Shown here piece after piece: positions 17,488-26,121 of a DNA stretch of 34,116 nt (the stretch's first letter is position 1; each line of letters begins with the position of its first letter). A program made the position numbers and the translations under genes. Below the pieces are notes generated by a model. The model was given only the letters and a program-made list of their open reading frames with translations, did not search any database and was not told the DNA's origin. The stretch is from Phycisphaerales bacterium (GTDB lineage Bacteria > Planctomycetota > Phycisphaerae > Phycisphaerales > UBA1924), in the NCBI GenBank assembly GCA_020853975.1, contig JADYXW010000087.1, positions 1 to 34,116 of the forward strand, read 5' to 3'.

Positions 17488-19716
17488 CTATTCCGCCCTG
17501 AGCATGCCCAGTTGCCTCATCAGGAACATCCGCTCGTCGGCGATGTCACGGATGCGCAGGTTCAGGGGCTTGCCCTGCCCGTGCCCGGCGTCGCGGTCAA
17601 CCCAGAGCAGGATGGGCTTGTGCTGCTGGTCGCTGCTGGTCGCGGCACGCAGCGCCGCCGCCATCTTCCGCGCGTGCATCGGGTGCACGCGTGAGTCGTT
17701 CTCGCCGGCGGTGAGATACACAGCCGGGTAGGGCATGCCCGGTCGGATGTTCTGGTAGGGCGAGTACCGCATGAGGTACGCGAACTGATCCGCGTCCGCC
17801 GCGGACCCGTACTCCGGCACCCAGTACTTCGCCATCAGGAAGTCCTGGTAGCGGATCATGTCGAGCAGCGGCACGGCGACGATCGCGGCGGCGAAGAGCT
17901 CGGGCCTCTGGGTGACCAGCGTGCCGGTCAGCAGACCGCCGTTGCTGCCACCCCGAATCGCGAGTCTCTCGGGCCTCGTGTAGTTCTGGCGGATGAGGAA
18001 CTCCGCCGCTGACGCAAAGTCATCAAAGACGTTCTGCTTGTTGTCGAGCATGCCGTCCTTGTGCCACTCATCGCCATACTCGCCGCCCCCGCGAAGATTC
18101 GCGATGGCGTAGACCCCGCCGTGCTTGAACCACTGGAACATGCCGGCGCTGAAGGTCGGCGTCTGGCTGATGTTGAACCCGCCGTAGCCGTAGAGGATCG
18201 TCGGGTTGTCCCCGCTGAGCGTGAGGCCCTTGGGGTGCACGATGAACATGCTGACCTTGGTCCCGTCCTTGGAGGGGTACCACACCTGCTTGACCTCGAC
18301 CGTGGTCGGATCGACCGGCACGTCCGGGCGCTGCCAGAGCTCGGGCTCGCCCGCGGGGGCGGCGAGATTGACACGGAAGATGGACGGGGGGTAGTTGTAA
18401 CTGGTGAACGAGAGGTACGCCTCAGTGCGGTCCTGATCTGTGGAGAGACCCGCGGAGCCGATGCCGGGCAGCCGCAGCGTGCCCGTCTTGCGTCCGGTCA
18501 TGTCGAAGAGCTCGATGGTGGTCGAGGCATTCACGAGGTAGTTGACGGCCAGGACGCCCCCCGCGGCGGAGAAACTCTGGATAACGGCGTCCTTCCGCTC
18601 GGGAACGACGTCCTTCCAGTGCTGCCTTCCCGCGTGATTGAGATCGATCGCGACGACACGCCCGTTCGGCGCGCCGAGGGTGGTCTGCATGTAGTACGTG
18701 TCACCGATCACGACGCCGCCGCTGATGGCCTGCTCTCCCTTGGAGATTTCCTCGCCGTACAGGTCAGCCTGGCTGCGGGTGCGGAGGAACCTCGCGAAGT
18801 CGACGACCCAAACGTCGTTCTTGTCGGTGCCCGTCCAGTACGAGATTTCGAGCCAGCGACCGTCCTTGGAGAGCGCGGCGCCCGGCCCCCAGGTGGTCGC
18901 GAGCTTGCCGTCCTCCTGGGGCGTGTACTGCCTGAAGATAAGCGAGTCCTTCGAGGGGTCCTCGCCCATCTGATGGAACATCACCTGGCCCGAGTACGGG
19001 TTGTTCACGTCGGAGAGGTTCCGATACACGAACCCGGAGGCATCGGGAAGCCAGTCAACGCTCTGCACCTTGCCGGGAATCTGCAAGGGGAGCTTGCGGC
19101 CGGAGTCCACTTCGAGAAGGTGCAAGGTCGTGTTCTCGTCGCCAGAGCGGTACGTGCCGAACGCCGCCAGCCTGCCGTCCTGGCTCGGAGCGACAAACGC
19201 GATGGTGGTCAGGCCGGAGGCATCGAGCTGCGCCGGGTCCAGCAGCACACGGTCCTCGCCCTTGTACCCCTCCCGCCAGTAGTACACCGGCTGGTTCTGC
19301 GTGCCCTCACGCTTCGAGAAGAAGTAGCGATTCGCGTGCATGCCGGGGCTCGAGACGCTGCCGATCTGCATCAGGGGCGTCAACTCGGCCTCGACCGCAG
19401 CCCGGCCGGGCAGGTTGTCGAGGAACGCGCGGGTGTACGCGTTCTGCGCATCGGTCCAGGATGCGACCTCCGGCGAGACCTTTCCCATCTGGTTGGGGTC
19501 GGAGTTGTCTCCCTCCAGCCAGCGATACTCATCCGTGACGACCACCCCGTGGAGGGTGTCCGTCACCGCGTCGATCCGCGTCGCGGGAGGCTGACCCGCC
19601 GCCGCCGGAGCGGGAACCGTCGCAACAGGTCCGCTCGGACGGCTCGTCGCACAGCCGGCAACACTCATGAGAACCCCCAACGCGGACAAACCTGCAAAGC
19701 AGACGTTCTTGCTCAT
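17488..19716 (-). CDS. Prolyl oligopeptidase family serine peptidase (S9A), lipoprotein
   Basis: 742 residues from the ATG at 19716, which has GGAG 8 nt upstream; the frame is open further upstream but without initiation signals. The N-terminus is a lipoprotein signal with lipobox SVAGC (Cys22), so the enzyme is probably membrane-tethered in the periplasm. A beta-propeller region starts with DEYRWLEGDNSDPN and is followed by the alpha/beta-hydrolase domain. The catalytic triad is visible: Ser591 in RGGSNGGLL, Asp674 in GENDSRVHP and His712 in DAGHGQGK. The family cleaves short peptides after proline. Length fits the family norm of 700-730. No peptide-uptake neighbours are present. Confidence 0.95.
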   Translation of the reverse strand: MSKNVCFAGLSALGVLMSVAGCATSRPSGPVATVPAPAAAGQPPATRIDAVTDTLHGVVVTDEYRWLEGDNSDPNQMGKVSPEVASWTDAQNAYTRAFLDNLPGRAAVEAELTPLMQIGSVSSPGMHANRYFFSKREGTQNQPVYYWREGYKGEDRVLLDPAQLDASGLTTIAFVAPSQDGRLAAFGTYRSGDENTTLHLLEVDSGRKLPLQIPGKVQSVDWLPDASGFVYRNLSDVNNPYSGQVMFHQMGEDPSKDSLIFRQYTPQEDGKLATTWGPGAALSKDGRWLEISYWTGTDKNDVWVVDFARFLRTRSQADLYGEEISKGEQAISGGVVIGDTYYMQTTLGAPNGRVVAIDLNHAGRQHWKDVVPERKDAVIQSFSAAGGVLAVNYLVNASTTIELFDMTGRKTGTLRLPGIGSAGLSTDQDRTEAYLSFTSYNYPPSIFRVNLAAPAGEPELWQRPDVPVDPTTVEVKQVWYPSKDGTKVSMFIVHPKGLTLSGDNPTILYGYGGFNISQTPTFSAGMFQWFKHGGVYAIANLRGGGEYGDEWHKDGMLDNKQNVFDDFASAAEFLIRQNYTRPERLAIRGGSNGGLLTGTLVTQRPELFAAAIVAVPLLDMIRYQDFLMAKYWVPEYGSAADADQFAYLMRYSPYQNIRPGMPYPAVYLTAGENDSRVHPMHARKMAAALRAATSSDQQHKPILLWVDRDAGHGQGKPLNLRIRDIADERMFLMRQLGMLRAE

Positions 19717-19890
19717 TCGCACCACTCCATTAGGAATGACACAGGGTATCGCCTGGTTCATGCAGATGCTGGCGTCCGGGTTCGCCGTCACTTCTCGGCT
19801 TCGGAGCCCGCGCCGGAGACGCTTTCTGGTACCATCATCCCGCCCGCGACCACAGTGGGAGGCGTATCTCGGGGGGTGCGGGGGCCCCAC

Positions 19891-19989
19891 GTGAAAAACC
19901 CGTTCTGGATTCTCGCGGTCATTCTGGCTGTTGCGTTGGTCCTGCAGACCTTCGGGCACTCGCCCGTCCGCCCGCAGGGGGCCCGCTAG
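19891..19989 (+). CDS. Predicted 32-residue single-helix membrane peptide
   Basis: A GTG-started frame of 33 codons. Residues 5-20 form one strongly hydrophobic helix (WILAVILAVALVLQ) after MKNP, and the tail is basic (SPVRPQGAR). GGGGG lies 6 nt upstream of the GTG. The stop TAG is immediately followed by the GTG of the next gene, so the two look coupled. A TACCAT hexamer at 19830-19835 may be a -10. There is no family match; it could be a genuine small membrane protein or the remains of a longer one. Confidence 0.45.
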   Translation: MKNPFWILAVILAVALVLQTFGHSPVRPQGAR

Positions 19990-20661
19990 GTGGTCACGCC
20001 GCCTCAGGGCTCGAAGCGCGCGCCCCGGTCGGCCGTGGACTCGATGAACCCGGAGCGTGACCAGGAAAACCCCGACCGCGAGGACTTCCGCTTTGTGCTG
20101 AAGTTCGACCCCGAGGGCAGTCTGGGCGTCGGCCTCCCCTACATCGCGGCGGAGTGGACAGACGTCCCCGAGTTCTCCCAGTGCAACTGGGGAGACCTTC
20201 GCGAGTATTGGGGCAGCGAACCCTTCGACCCCGCGTGGGCCTCCCTCTCACTCAGCCAGCTCGCGGCCAGGATCCCTGAAAACGGCAGCCTCATCGACGA
20301 GGCGAGGGGACGCCTGTACCATCGCTGGGACGAGCCCGACAGGGCCCCCCGGGGGCGAGACCCTGCGGGCTGTGGGCGTCGTCGTGCTCGCGACCAACGG
20401 GTTCGCCGAGGTCTGTCTCTATGACAAGGCCGAGAAAAACAACCGGCACGTCCCCGCCCTCGAGAAGTTCGCGAACACGCTGACTCTCGACGCCGGCGCC
20501 GCGTTCGTCCCGGTGCCGGCCTCCCCCGCGCCGCACCTCCCACCCGCTCCAGCACACCCTCGTTCCGCGTCCCCTTCCGATTCGGCATCTTCGGGCTCGG
20601 GGGCGTAGGGGGGATCACCATCATCGTTCTCATTGTGCGCAAGGTCCTCCGGGCCGACTGA
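19990..20661 (+). pseudogene. Hypothetical membrane-anchored protein with two frameshifts
   Basis: Reading starts at a GTG (19990, AGGGGG 8 nt upstream) or at the ATG 20044. The first frame encodes a soluble segment (FRFVLKFDPEGSLGVGLPY, WASLSLSQLAARIPENGSLI) to about 20345. At a C6 run (20345-20350) coherent protein moves to the next frame; removing one C gives RAPGGETLRAVGVVVLATNG and CLYDKAEKNN. Within a Pro/Ala-rich linker (about 20500-20560) sense returns to the first frame, ending in a C-terminal membrane helix (GGVGGITIIVLIVRKVL) and a TGA at 20659-20661. The reconstructed product is about 223 residues from the GTG, probably cytoplasmic with a tail anchor. The family is unknown. The paired compensating shifts suggest homopolymer sequencing errors, but a real lesion cannot be excluded. 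Confidence 0.5.
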
Positions 20662-20674
20662 CGGCACCCCGCGA

Positions 20675-20680
20675 TACACT
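20675..20680 (+). promoter_or_regulatory. Candidate -10 hexamer of rnpA
   Basis: TACACT ends 7 nt before the rnpA GTG and no Shine-Dalgarno intervenes, consistent with a leaderless or very short leader message. No -35 is clear. Confidence 0.35.
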
Positions 20681-20686
20681 CCTCCC

Positions 20687-21088
20687 GTGCCCTTCCCACC
20701 GGCGCTGACGCTCGGGCCATCAAAGCGCCTCCGCCACGGCGGGGACTATCGCGCCGTCTTCGACGCGAAGATGCGCAAGTCGCGCGGGCCTCTCTCCGGC
20801 TTCTCTCGCCCCAACGGCCTCGCCCGCTACCGGCTCGGCCTCGCGGTCGGCAAGTCCGTCGGCAACGCGGTCGAGCGGCATCGAGCCAAGCGACTCGTCC
20901 GCGAGGCCTTCCGACAGTGCCAGCACGAACTCCCCCGCGCCGACTCCGGAGCCTACGACCTGGTCGTAAGCGTGCGGGGCCGCTGCTCGGCGACACTCGC
21001 GGACGTGCAGGCGGCACTTACCGGCCTCGCGGCGCTGCTCCACGCCGAATGGCAACGCCGGTCCGACCGGCATAAGGGCGCTCCGTGA
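20687..21088 (+). CDS. rnpA: Ribonuclease P protein component
   Basis: 133 residues from a GTG start. This is the basic protein cofactor that helps the RNase P RNA cleave tRNA 5' leaders. Family landmarks are [16 protein letters not shown] at the N-terminus, [12 protein letters not shown], and the RNR-type motif [18 protein letters not shown], with a Ser/Gly-rich loop and the YDLVVSVRG strand after it. Its stop overlaps the yidD start (GTGA). In most bacteria rpmH lies directly upstream; here a hypothetical gene does. Confidence 0.95.
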   Translation: MPFPPALTLGPSKRLRHGGDYRAVFDAKMRKSRGPLSGFSRPNGLARYRLGLAVGKSVGNAVERHRAKRLVREAFRQCQHELPRADSGAYDLVVSVRGRCSATLADVQAALTGLAALLHAEWQRRSDRHKGAP

Positions 21089-21339
21089 ACCTCTGCCGAC
21101 TCACCGCGGCGCCGCTCGTACTGCTCATCCGGCTGTACCAGGTGACCCTCGGCCCGTTCATGTCGGGCCAGTGCAGGTTTCACCCGACCTGCTCCAACTA
21201 CGCCATCGAGGCCCTGCGCACGCACGGCGCGGCCAGAGGAACGAGGCTGACCGTTCGGCGCCTCTCCCGGTGCCACCCGTTCCACCCGGGCGGATACGAC
21301 CCGGTCCCGCCGGGCGACGCGCCCCCCGCCGCGCGCTAG
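21085..21339 (+). CDS. yidD: YidD, membrane protein insertion efficiency factor
   Basis: 84 residues from a GTG overlapping the rnpA stop in a GTGA quartet. It has the family's amphipathic N-terminus ([19 protein letters not shown]) and the [15 protein letters not shown] signature, followed by [17 protein letters not shown]. YidD assists membrane-protein insertion together with YidC. The rnpA-yidD order is conserved widely; yidC is not in this window. Its stop codon TAG is the beginning of TAGACT, a candidate -10 for the TetR gene. Confidence 0.96.
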   Translation: MNLCRLTAAPLVLLIRLYQVTLGPFMSGQCRFHPTCSNYAIEALRTHGAARGTRLTVRRLSRCHPFHPGGYDPVPPGDAPPAAR

Positions 21340-21386
21340 ACTCGCCTTCGACCCGGCGTGCAATGCGCCGGGCGGCGGAGCACCCG

Positions 21387-21986
21387 ATGAGGCGACTGTC
21401 GGCGGACAAGCGGCGCGAACAACTCCTCGACAAGGCGGCTCAGCTGTTCGCGCATCGGGGTTATGCCCGCGCCACCACGGCCGAGCTCGCCCGCGCCGCG
21501 GGTGTCACCGAACCCATCATCTACCGGCACTTCAGGAGCAAGCGGGACCTGTACGTGGCGCTCATCGAGCGCACCGCCGCCCGAACGCTCGAGCACTGGC
21601 AAGATCGTCTGGCGGACGCCGCCGACCCCGCGGACCGCCTCCGGCGCCTGCTCGCCGAGAACCCCATGGTCTCTCCGGAGAGCCGCGAGCCCTACCGCGT
21701 GCTGCTGCAGGCCATCACCGAGGTCGACGACCAGGCCATCCGTGCCGCGGTGTCGGTGCACTTCCAAAACCTGCACCGGTTCCTCGCCGGCGAAATCCGT
21801 GCCGCACAGGAGCACCGGCGCGTCGCCGCCAGGTTCTCACCGGAACTCATCGCCTGGACATTGATCCACGTTGGGTTGGGCTACGGCGTGCTCGCCGCGC
21901 TTCAGGTCGAGCACCAAGGCGAGGACGAGCAGGGGATGCACGTGCAGGCCCTGCTCGAGCGCATCCTCATCGCCCGCCCCGACTGA
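21387..21986 (+). CDS. TetR/AcrR family transcriptional regulator
   Basis: 199 residues from the ATG at 21387 (GGCGGAG 6 nt upstream), preferred to the ATG at 21363 that lacks a ribosome site. The TetR N-terminal helix-turn-helix spans about residues 9-55, with LARAAGVTEPIIYRHFRSK as the recognition region. The C-terminal ligand/dimer domain is helical with no specific signature. A TAGACT hexamer (21337-21342) may be its -10, giving a leader of about 38 nt. It abuts convergently the isomerase gene, which is not an obvious target; the ligand is unknown. Confidence 0.93.
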   Translation: MRRLSADKRREQLLDKAAQLFAHRGYARATTAELARAAGVTEPIIYRHFRSKRDLYVALIERTAARTLEHWQDRLADAADPADRLRRLLAENPMVSPESREPYRVLLQAITEVDDQAIRAAVSVHFQNLHRFLAGEIRAAQEHRRVAARFSPELIAWTLIHVGLGYGVLAALQVEHQGEDEQGMHVQALLERILIARPD

Positions 21987-22820
21987 TCAGACCCGCACGA
22001 CGCCCCGCGACCAGGCGTGCACGCTGGCCGCCGCGTCTCGCACCACTGTCGCCGCGTCGGCGCCGCTCTGGAGCCACATCCGGTCGTGCTCCACAACCAC
22101 CCAGGCCGAATAGCCGGCGCGGGCCAGCGCCCGCACGTCGCCCTCGCAGTGCTGGTCACCAACCCCGATCGCGCACGGCTCGCCGTGGCTGAAATCGCGG
22201 AGCTTCACCACCTGCAGGCGGTCCCCGAGCACGTTGATGGCGTCGGAAAAGTCCTCGCCCGCCTGCCTCGCGACGCCCGGGCAGAACGAAGCGGCAACCA
22301 GCGGGCCCTCTACGCGGTCCAGCAACTCGCTCAGGTCCGAGGACCGCGCAAACGAGCCGCCGTTCTCGACCAGCACGCGCACGCCGCTGTTGCGGCAGTG
22401 ATCCGCGACCTTTGCGAGACGGCCGCCGATCCTGGCAAGCGCCGAGGCCCGGGATTCTCCCGAAATGATCTCAAACCCGAACACCCGCACGAAGGGGCAC
22501 TCGAGCTCCACCGCCAGGTCCACCGCGCTCCGCGCCGCGCGCACCTCACGCTCCTGATCGAACAGGTGGCCGATCACCGGCGGTGTCACGGGGTCGTCGA
22601 ACCTTGCCGAGGTCGCGAGGCAGCAGGGCTGGAGACCAGCGGACGCGAGCAGGCCCCGGGCCTTGGCCGGTGCGGTCAGCGCCGGGTCGCACGCCAGCGC
22701 CGTTGAGCCGTGCCCGAAGGTGCGGAGTTCGATCCCCTCAAAGCCCCAGTCGCGAGCCTGCTCGGCGATGCGGGGGAGGGTCCAGGTCGGGAACGCCACC
22801 GTGCTGAATGCGAGCCGCAT
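21987..22820 (-). CDS. Sugar phosphate isomerase/epimerase, xylose isomerase-like TIM barrel
   Basis: 277 residues from the ATG at 22820, with AAGGA 5 nt upstream. The AP-endonuclease-2/xylose-isomerase-like barrel is visible from MRLAFSTVAFPTWTL and WGFEGIELRTFG at the start, through FVRVFGF, VRVLVENGG (metal-ligand Glu), VVKLRDFSHGE and WVVVEHDRMW at strand ends, giving the usual Glu/Asp/His/Glu metal set. Members isomerise or epimerise sugars, inosose or hydroxypyruvate; the substrate cannot be assigned. Its stop abuts the TetR stop (convergent, no gap). Confidence 0.88.
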   Translation of the reverse strand: MRLAFSTVAFPTWTLPRIAEQARDWGFEGIELRTFGHGSTALACDPALTAPAKARGLLASAGLQPCCLATSARFDDPVTPPVIGHLFDQEREVRAARSAVDLAVELECPFVRVFGFEIISGESRASALARIGGRLAKVADHCRNSGVRVLVENGGSFARSSDLSELLDRVEGPLVAASFCPGVARQAGEDFSDAINVLGDRLQVVKLRDFSHGEPCAIGVGDQHCEGDVRALARAGYSAWVVVEHDRMWLQSGADAATVVRDAAASVHAWSRGVVRV

Positions 22821-23048
22821 GAGGGTCCTTCCTGCCTGCCTGTCAGCCAAACTCTGCGATGCCGAATGAAGCCCTGACGGTAGGCCCGCCAAGGCCTCCA
22901 CGGGCGTGCACCATCATACCGGACCTCCCCACCCCTCCCGTCCGCTACCGGCCCCACCCTCCGCCCCTTGCGAGGCCCGACGAACACAACGGACGCATCC
23001 CGATCGCCGATGCTCCGTATGCGGACGCGTGGGACCCGAGGAATGCGC

Positions 23049-23327
23049 ATGCCGCACGCCATGATGGAAAGGCAGGAGATCAAGATTCCCTGGTACTCGC
23101 GGGCCGCCATGGCGACCGCGGTCGCCGCCCTCATCGCGACCCTGAGCGGGCTGTCGGGCTGCGCGGACGGCGCCCGCGAGCGTGCACTCCGCGCCCGGGC
23201 CGACGTGGTCCTTCCCGCCGAGGGCTCCGGAGCCGTGAGGCTGGCCACCTGGCCCACACTCGCCGACCCCGCAGCCACGGCCCGCGCCGCGGCCCCCAGC
23301 GGCTGGGACACCTTCATCGGACCCTGA
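23049..23327 (+). CDS. Small predicted lipoprotein
   Basis: 92 residues from the ATG at 23049, chosen because GAGGA lies 6 nt upstream; several other in-frame ATGs exist (23043, 23061, 23109). A long N-region (ERQEIKIPWYSR) precedes a hydrophobic stretch ending in lipobox LSGLSGC. The mature part is about 50 residues, Ala/Arg-rich at first and ending GWDTFIGP. No family is recognised. It ends 21 bp before tryptophan 2,3-dioxygenase on the same strand. Confidence 0.6.
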   Translation: MPHAMMERQEIKIPWYSRAAMATAVAALIATLSGLSGCADGARERALRARADVVLPAEGSGAVRLATWPTLADPAATARAAAPSGWDTFIGP

Positions 23328-23336
23328 TCCCGGCGC

Positions 23337-23342
23337 TATCCT
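23337..23342 (+). promoter_or_regulatory. Candidate -10 hexamer of tryptophan 2,3-dioxygenase gene
   Basis: TATCCT ends 7 nt before the ATG at 23349 with no ribosome site in between, matching a leaderless start. TTCATC 18 nt upstream is only 3 of 6 to a -35. Confidence 0.4.
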
Positions 23343-23348
23343 GCCCGC

Positions 23349-24200
23349 ATGAGCGCCCCACACCACGACGCCGGCCTCGTCACCGACCTTCACGGCAAGC
23401 TCGACTACGGCACCTACCTCCAGCTTGACCGGCTCCTCGGCGCGCAGCGGCCGCTCTCCCGCCCCGAGCACCACGACGAGCTTCTCTTCATCATCCAGCA
23501 CCAGACCACCGAGCTGTGGTTCCGGCTGATGATCCACGAGCTCCGGGCCGCCCTCTCGCTCATCGCGAAGGACCAGATCGAGCCCAGCTTCAAGATCCTC
23601 GCGCGCGTCAAGCACATCCAGACCCAGCTCCTCTCGCAGTGGAGCGTCCTCGCCACGCTCACACCCAGCGAGTACGTGCAGTTCCGCCACGTCCTCGGTC
23701 CTGCGAGCGGCATCCAGAGCTATCAGCACCGCATGATCGAGTTCATGCTCGGCCGCAAGGACGCCAGGCTGATGCAGGTGTTCAGGCACAACCCCGCGGT
23801 CTTCGCGGGCGTCGAAGCCTGCCTGAACGCGCCGAGCCTGTACGACGAGTTCCTCAGGTACCTCGCCCGACGCCATGGCATGCCGATCCCCGCCGACGTG
23901 CTGGACCGCGATGTGACGCAGCCCCACACGCCCCGCCCCGAGATCGTCCGGTGCTTCCGCGCCATCTACGAGTCCCCAGACAACCTGTGGGACTGCTACG
24001 AGATGGCCGAGAAGCTCGTGGACCTCGACGAGGCCTACTCCCTCTGGCGGTACCGGCACATGAAGGTCGTGGAGCGCGTCATCGGCTTCAAGCGGGGCAC
24101 CGGCGGCACCGCCGGCGTCAACTACCTTCGCCAGATGGTCGACGAGCGCCTGTTCCCGGAACTGTGGGACGTGCGCACCGAGATCAAGGAAGTCGGCTGA
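23349..24200 (+). CDS. kynA: Tryptophan 2,3-dioxygenase
   Basis: 283 residues, the usual bacterial length. This haem enzyme opens the indole ring of L-tryptophan to N-formylkynurenine, the first step of the kynurenine route. Motifs are [13 protein letters not shown], the distal-site [17 protein letters not shown] (His51), [15 protein letters not shown] with the substrate-binding Arg, and the proximal haem ligand in [13 protein letters not shown] (His237), followed by [11 protein letters not shown]. No other kynurenine-pathway gene is in the window, so whether it feeds catabolism or NAD synthesis cannot be told. Confidence 0.98.
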   Translation: MSAPHHDAGLVTDLHGKLDYGTYLQLDRLLGAQRPLSRPEHHDELLFIIQHQTTELWFRLMIHELRAALSLIAKDQIEPSFKILARVKHIQTQLLSQWSVLATLTPSEYVQFRHVLGPASGIQSYQHRMIEFMLGRKDARLMQVFRHNPAVFAGVEACLNAPSLYDEFLRYLARRHGMPIPADVLDRDVTQPHTPRPEIVRCFRAIYESPDNLWDCYEMAEKLVDLDEAYSLWRYRHMKVVERVIGFKRGTGGTAGVNYLRQMVDERLFPELWDVRTEIKEVG

Positions 24201-24325
24201 GCGCCTGCGCCCCCCCCGACCGACCGCCCCCACCGTGGCTGCCGAGAACCCCGCCCGCGACTCCCATTGCGTGGCCCGGGAACTCCGGTAGACTTGCACC
24301 CGCCCCATTGGGGGAGGAACTCCAC

Positions 24326-26074
24326 ATGCATCACACCCGCACCTTGTCGCTCATCGCAGCTCTCTGCGCGGCCGCGTGTCTTCCATCCTTCACGCTCGCA
24401 CAGAGCACGTTCACCTACCAGGGGTCGCTCTTGGAGGCCGGCAGCCCGGTCACCGGCCTCTACGACCTTCGATTCCGTCTGTATGACGTGAGTGCCGGAG
24501 GTTCGGAGGTAGCGACCGCGCTCTGCGCGGACGACGTTTCCGTCGTAGGCGGCATCCTAACCGTCGAGCTTGACTTCGGCAGCGATGCGTTCAACACCAC
24601 CGACGACCGCTTCCTCGAGATCGAGGTCCGGCCGGATGGCGGCCTCCCCTGCTCGAACCCCGCCGGATTCACCACGCTCGCGCCCAGGACCCGCATCACG
24701 CGTGCCCCCGCGTCGATCCACGCGCTGTTCGCCCGCAACTCTCTCAACGCGGAAAGCGCTGACAACTCGAGCTCGCTGGGCGGGGAAGCCTCGACGTTCT
24801 ACCGCAACGCCTCCAACCTGAACGCCGGAACCGTCAGCGACACGCGGCTCTCCGCCAACGTTCCCCGGCTGAACGCCGCGAACACCTTCACCGGCGTCGT
24901 CACGCTTGGCAACCCCCTCAACATCCTGGCGGGCGATGGTTCGGGGCTTCTCGCCCTCAGCGCCGCCGCGATCTCCGGGCAACTCAGCGGCTCCCAGATC
25001 GCCGACAACTCCATCACGACTTTCCACATCGCCCCAGGCGCCATCATCAACTCGGACCTCTCCGACAACAGCATTTCCACGACAAAGCTCGTCAACGGGG
25101 CGGTCACCAGCCTCAAGCTCGCCGCCAACTCGGTCTCGGGCGGCGTCGGTGGCACGATCGTCGATGGCAGCATCGGCAACGCCGACCTGCAGGCCAGCGT
25201 CATCAACTCCGCAAACCTCATCGACGGCGCGGTCGGGACCATCGACATTGCCGCGGGCGCCATCACCAGCACGCTCGTCGCCACCGACACTCTGACCTCT
25301 GTCAACCTCGCTGCCGGGAGCGTCGGCAGCTCCGAGATCCTCGATGGAGGCGTGGGCACCAATGACCTTGCGGGCAACTCCGTGACCACCGCGAAGATCG
25401 CCCCCGACGCCGTGGCCAATACGCGCCTGGCTCTCGACCCCGCCTCACTCGACCGAGTCTCGGGCGGCGTCATGCAGTCAAACGGCGCACGCATTGGAAT
25501 CAACGGCCCGCCCAACGCCACACACGAGCTCTTCATCGAGGGCAAGGCCCACACGACCACCGGCCTCACAACCACGGGTGAGATCAACGCGGCGGACTTC
25601 ACTTACCTCAACCCGTTTCCGCGCGTGCACACGGTCTCTCCGCACGACATGACCTTTCGCGACAACGGGATCGGCACGGCCCACCGCGACGGCACCGAGC
25701 ACGAAGGGTGGCCGTACGTCTACAACACCTCGGTCCTTGCCTCCGTCGCATGCTCGGGAGCCGTGCACCTGCCGGACGGGGCCGTGGTCGAATCGCTGGA
25801 AGTCCACGCTTCTGACCAGTCCAACAGCGCTCTCCGTGTGATGTTGCTCCGGCGTGGACTCGGCGGAGTTTCCGGGGGGACTATGGCACTCGTGGATACC
25901 ACCGGCAACATCTCGGAGGACATTCGAGTCTTCTCAGACTTCACGATCTCAAGCCCCACCATCGACAACGCCGACAACGTCTACATGCTCACCCTGCAGT
26001 TCCCCGCCGGCATTGCGGAGGCGAGGTTCTTCGGTGCGGTCATCCGCTATCGGGTCCCCCGCCCCTTGCCCTGA
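24326..26074 (+). CDS. Large secreted protein with decapeptide repeats
   Basis: 582 residues from an ATG with GGAGG 8 nt upstream; TAGACT at 24289-24294 is a plausible -10. A signal peptide ends at about TLAQ (26). Residues 27-136 form a beta domain opening TFTYQGSLLEAGSPVTGLYD, a plan seen at the start of many secreted planctomycete and deltaproteobacterial proteins. Residues 228-370 are 14 consecutive repeats of about 10 residues. A C-terminal domain (about 430-580) is beta-rich and ends in RFFGAVIRYR. The architecture (head, stalk, head) recalls phage tail-fibre-like or beta-helical surface proteins. No enzymatic motif is visible; a structural or adhesive surface role is inference. Confidence 0.88.
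   Translation: MHHTRTLSLIAALCAAACLPSFTLAQSTFTYQGSLLEAGSPVTGLYDLRFRLYDVSAGGSEVATALCADDVSVVGGILTVELDFGSDAFNTTDDRFLEIEVRPDGGLPCSNPAGFTTLAPRTRITRAPASIHALFARNSLNAESADNSSSLGGEASTFYRNASNLNAGTVSDTRLSANVPRLNAANTFTGVVTLGNPLNILAGDGSGLLALSAAAISGQLSGSQIADNSITTFHIAPGAIINSDLSDNSISTTKLVNGAVTSLKLAANSVSGGVGGTIVDGSIGNADLQASVINSANLIDGAVGTIDIAAGAITSTLVATDTLTSVNLAAGSVGSSEILDGGVGTNDLAGNSVTTAKIAPDAVANTRLALDPASLDRVSGGVMQSNGARIGINGPPNATHELFIEGKAHTTTGLTTTGEINAADFTYLNPFPRVHTVSPHDMTFRDNGIGTAHRDGTEHEGWPYVYNTSVLASVACSGAVHLPDGAVVESLEVHASDQSNSALRVMLLRRGLGGVSGGTMALVDTTGNISEDIRVFSDFTISSPTIDNADNVYMLTLQFPAGIAEARFFGAVIRYRVPRPLP
25007..25435 (+). repeat. Fourteen tandem decapeptide repeats (30-bp period) within the secreted protein
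   Basis: Residues 228-370 read in register as NSITTFHIAP, GAIINSDLSD, NSISTTKLVN, GAVTSLKLAA, a 13-residue unit (268-280), GSIGNADLQA, SVINSANLID, GAVGTIDIAA, GAITSTLVAT, DTLTSVNLAA, GSVGSSEILD, GGVGTNDLAG, NSVTTAKIAP and DAVANTRLAL. The consensus is [G/N]-[A/S]-[V/I]-x-[T/S/N]-x-x-[L/I]-x-x. The DNA copies are diverged, so this is an old protein repeat and not a recent slippage array. Confidence 0.85.
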
Positions 26075-26106
26075 CTCCGGACGGCCCGCTGCGGGGCCAG
26101 CGCCCG

Positions 26107-26112
26107 TACCAT
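26107..26112 (+). promoter_or_regulatory. Candidate -10 hexamer of the sigma factor gene
   Basis: TACCAT ends 10 nt before the ATG at 26122, with no clear ribosome site between. It would give a leader of only a few nt. Confidence 0.25.
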
Positions 26113-26121
26113 CTCCCGCAG

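Noticed and set aside
18061..19989. A 642-residue plus-strand open frame opposite the prolyl oligopeptidase
   Set aside because: Antisense shadow; the minus strand carries the full catalytic triad and a lipoprotein signal.
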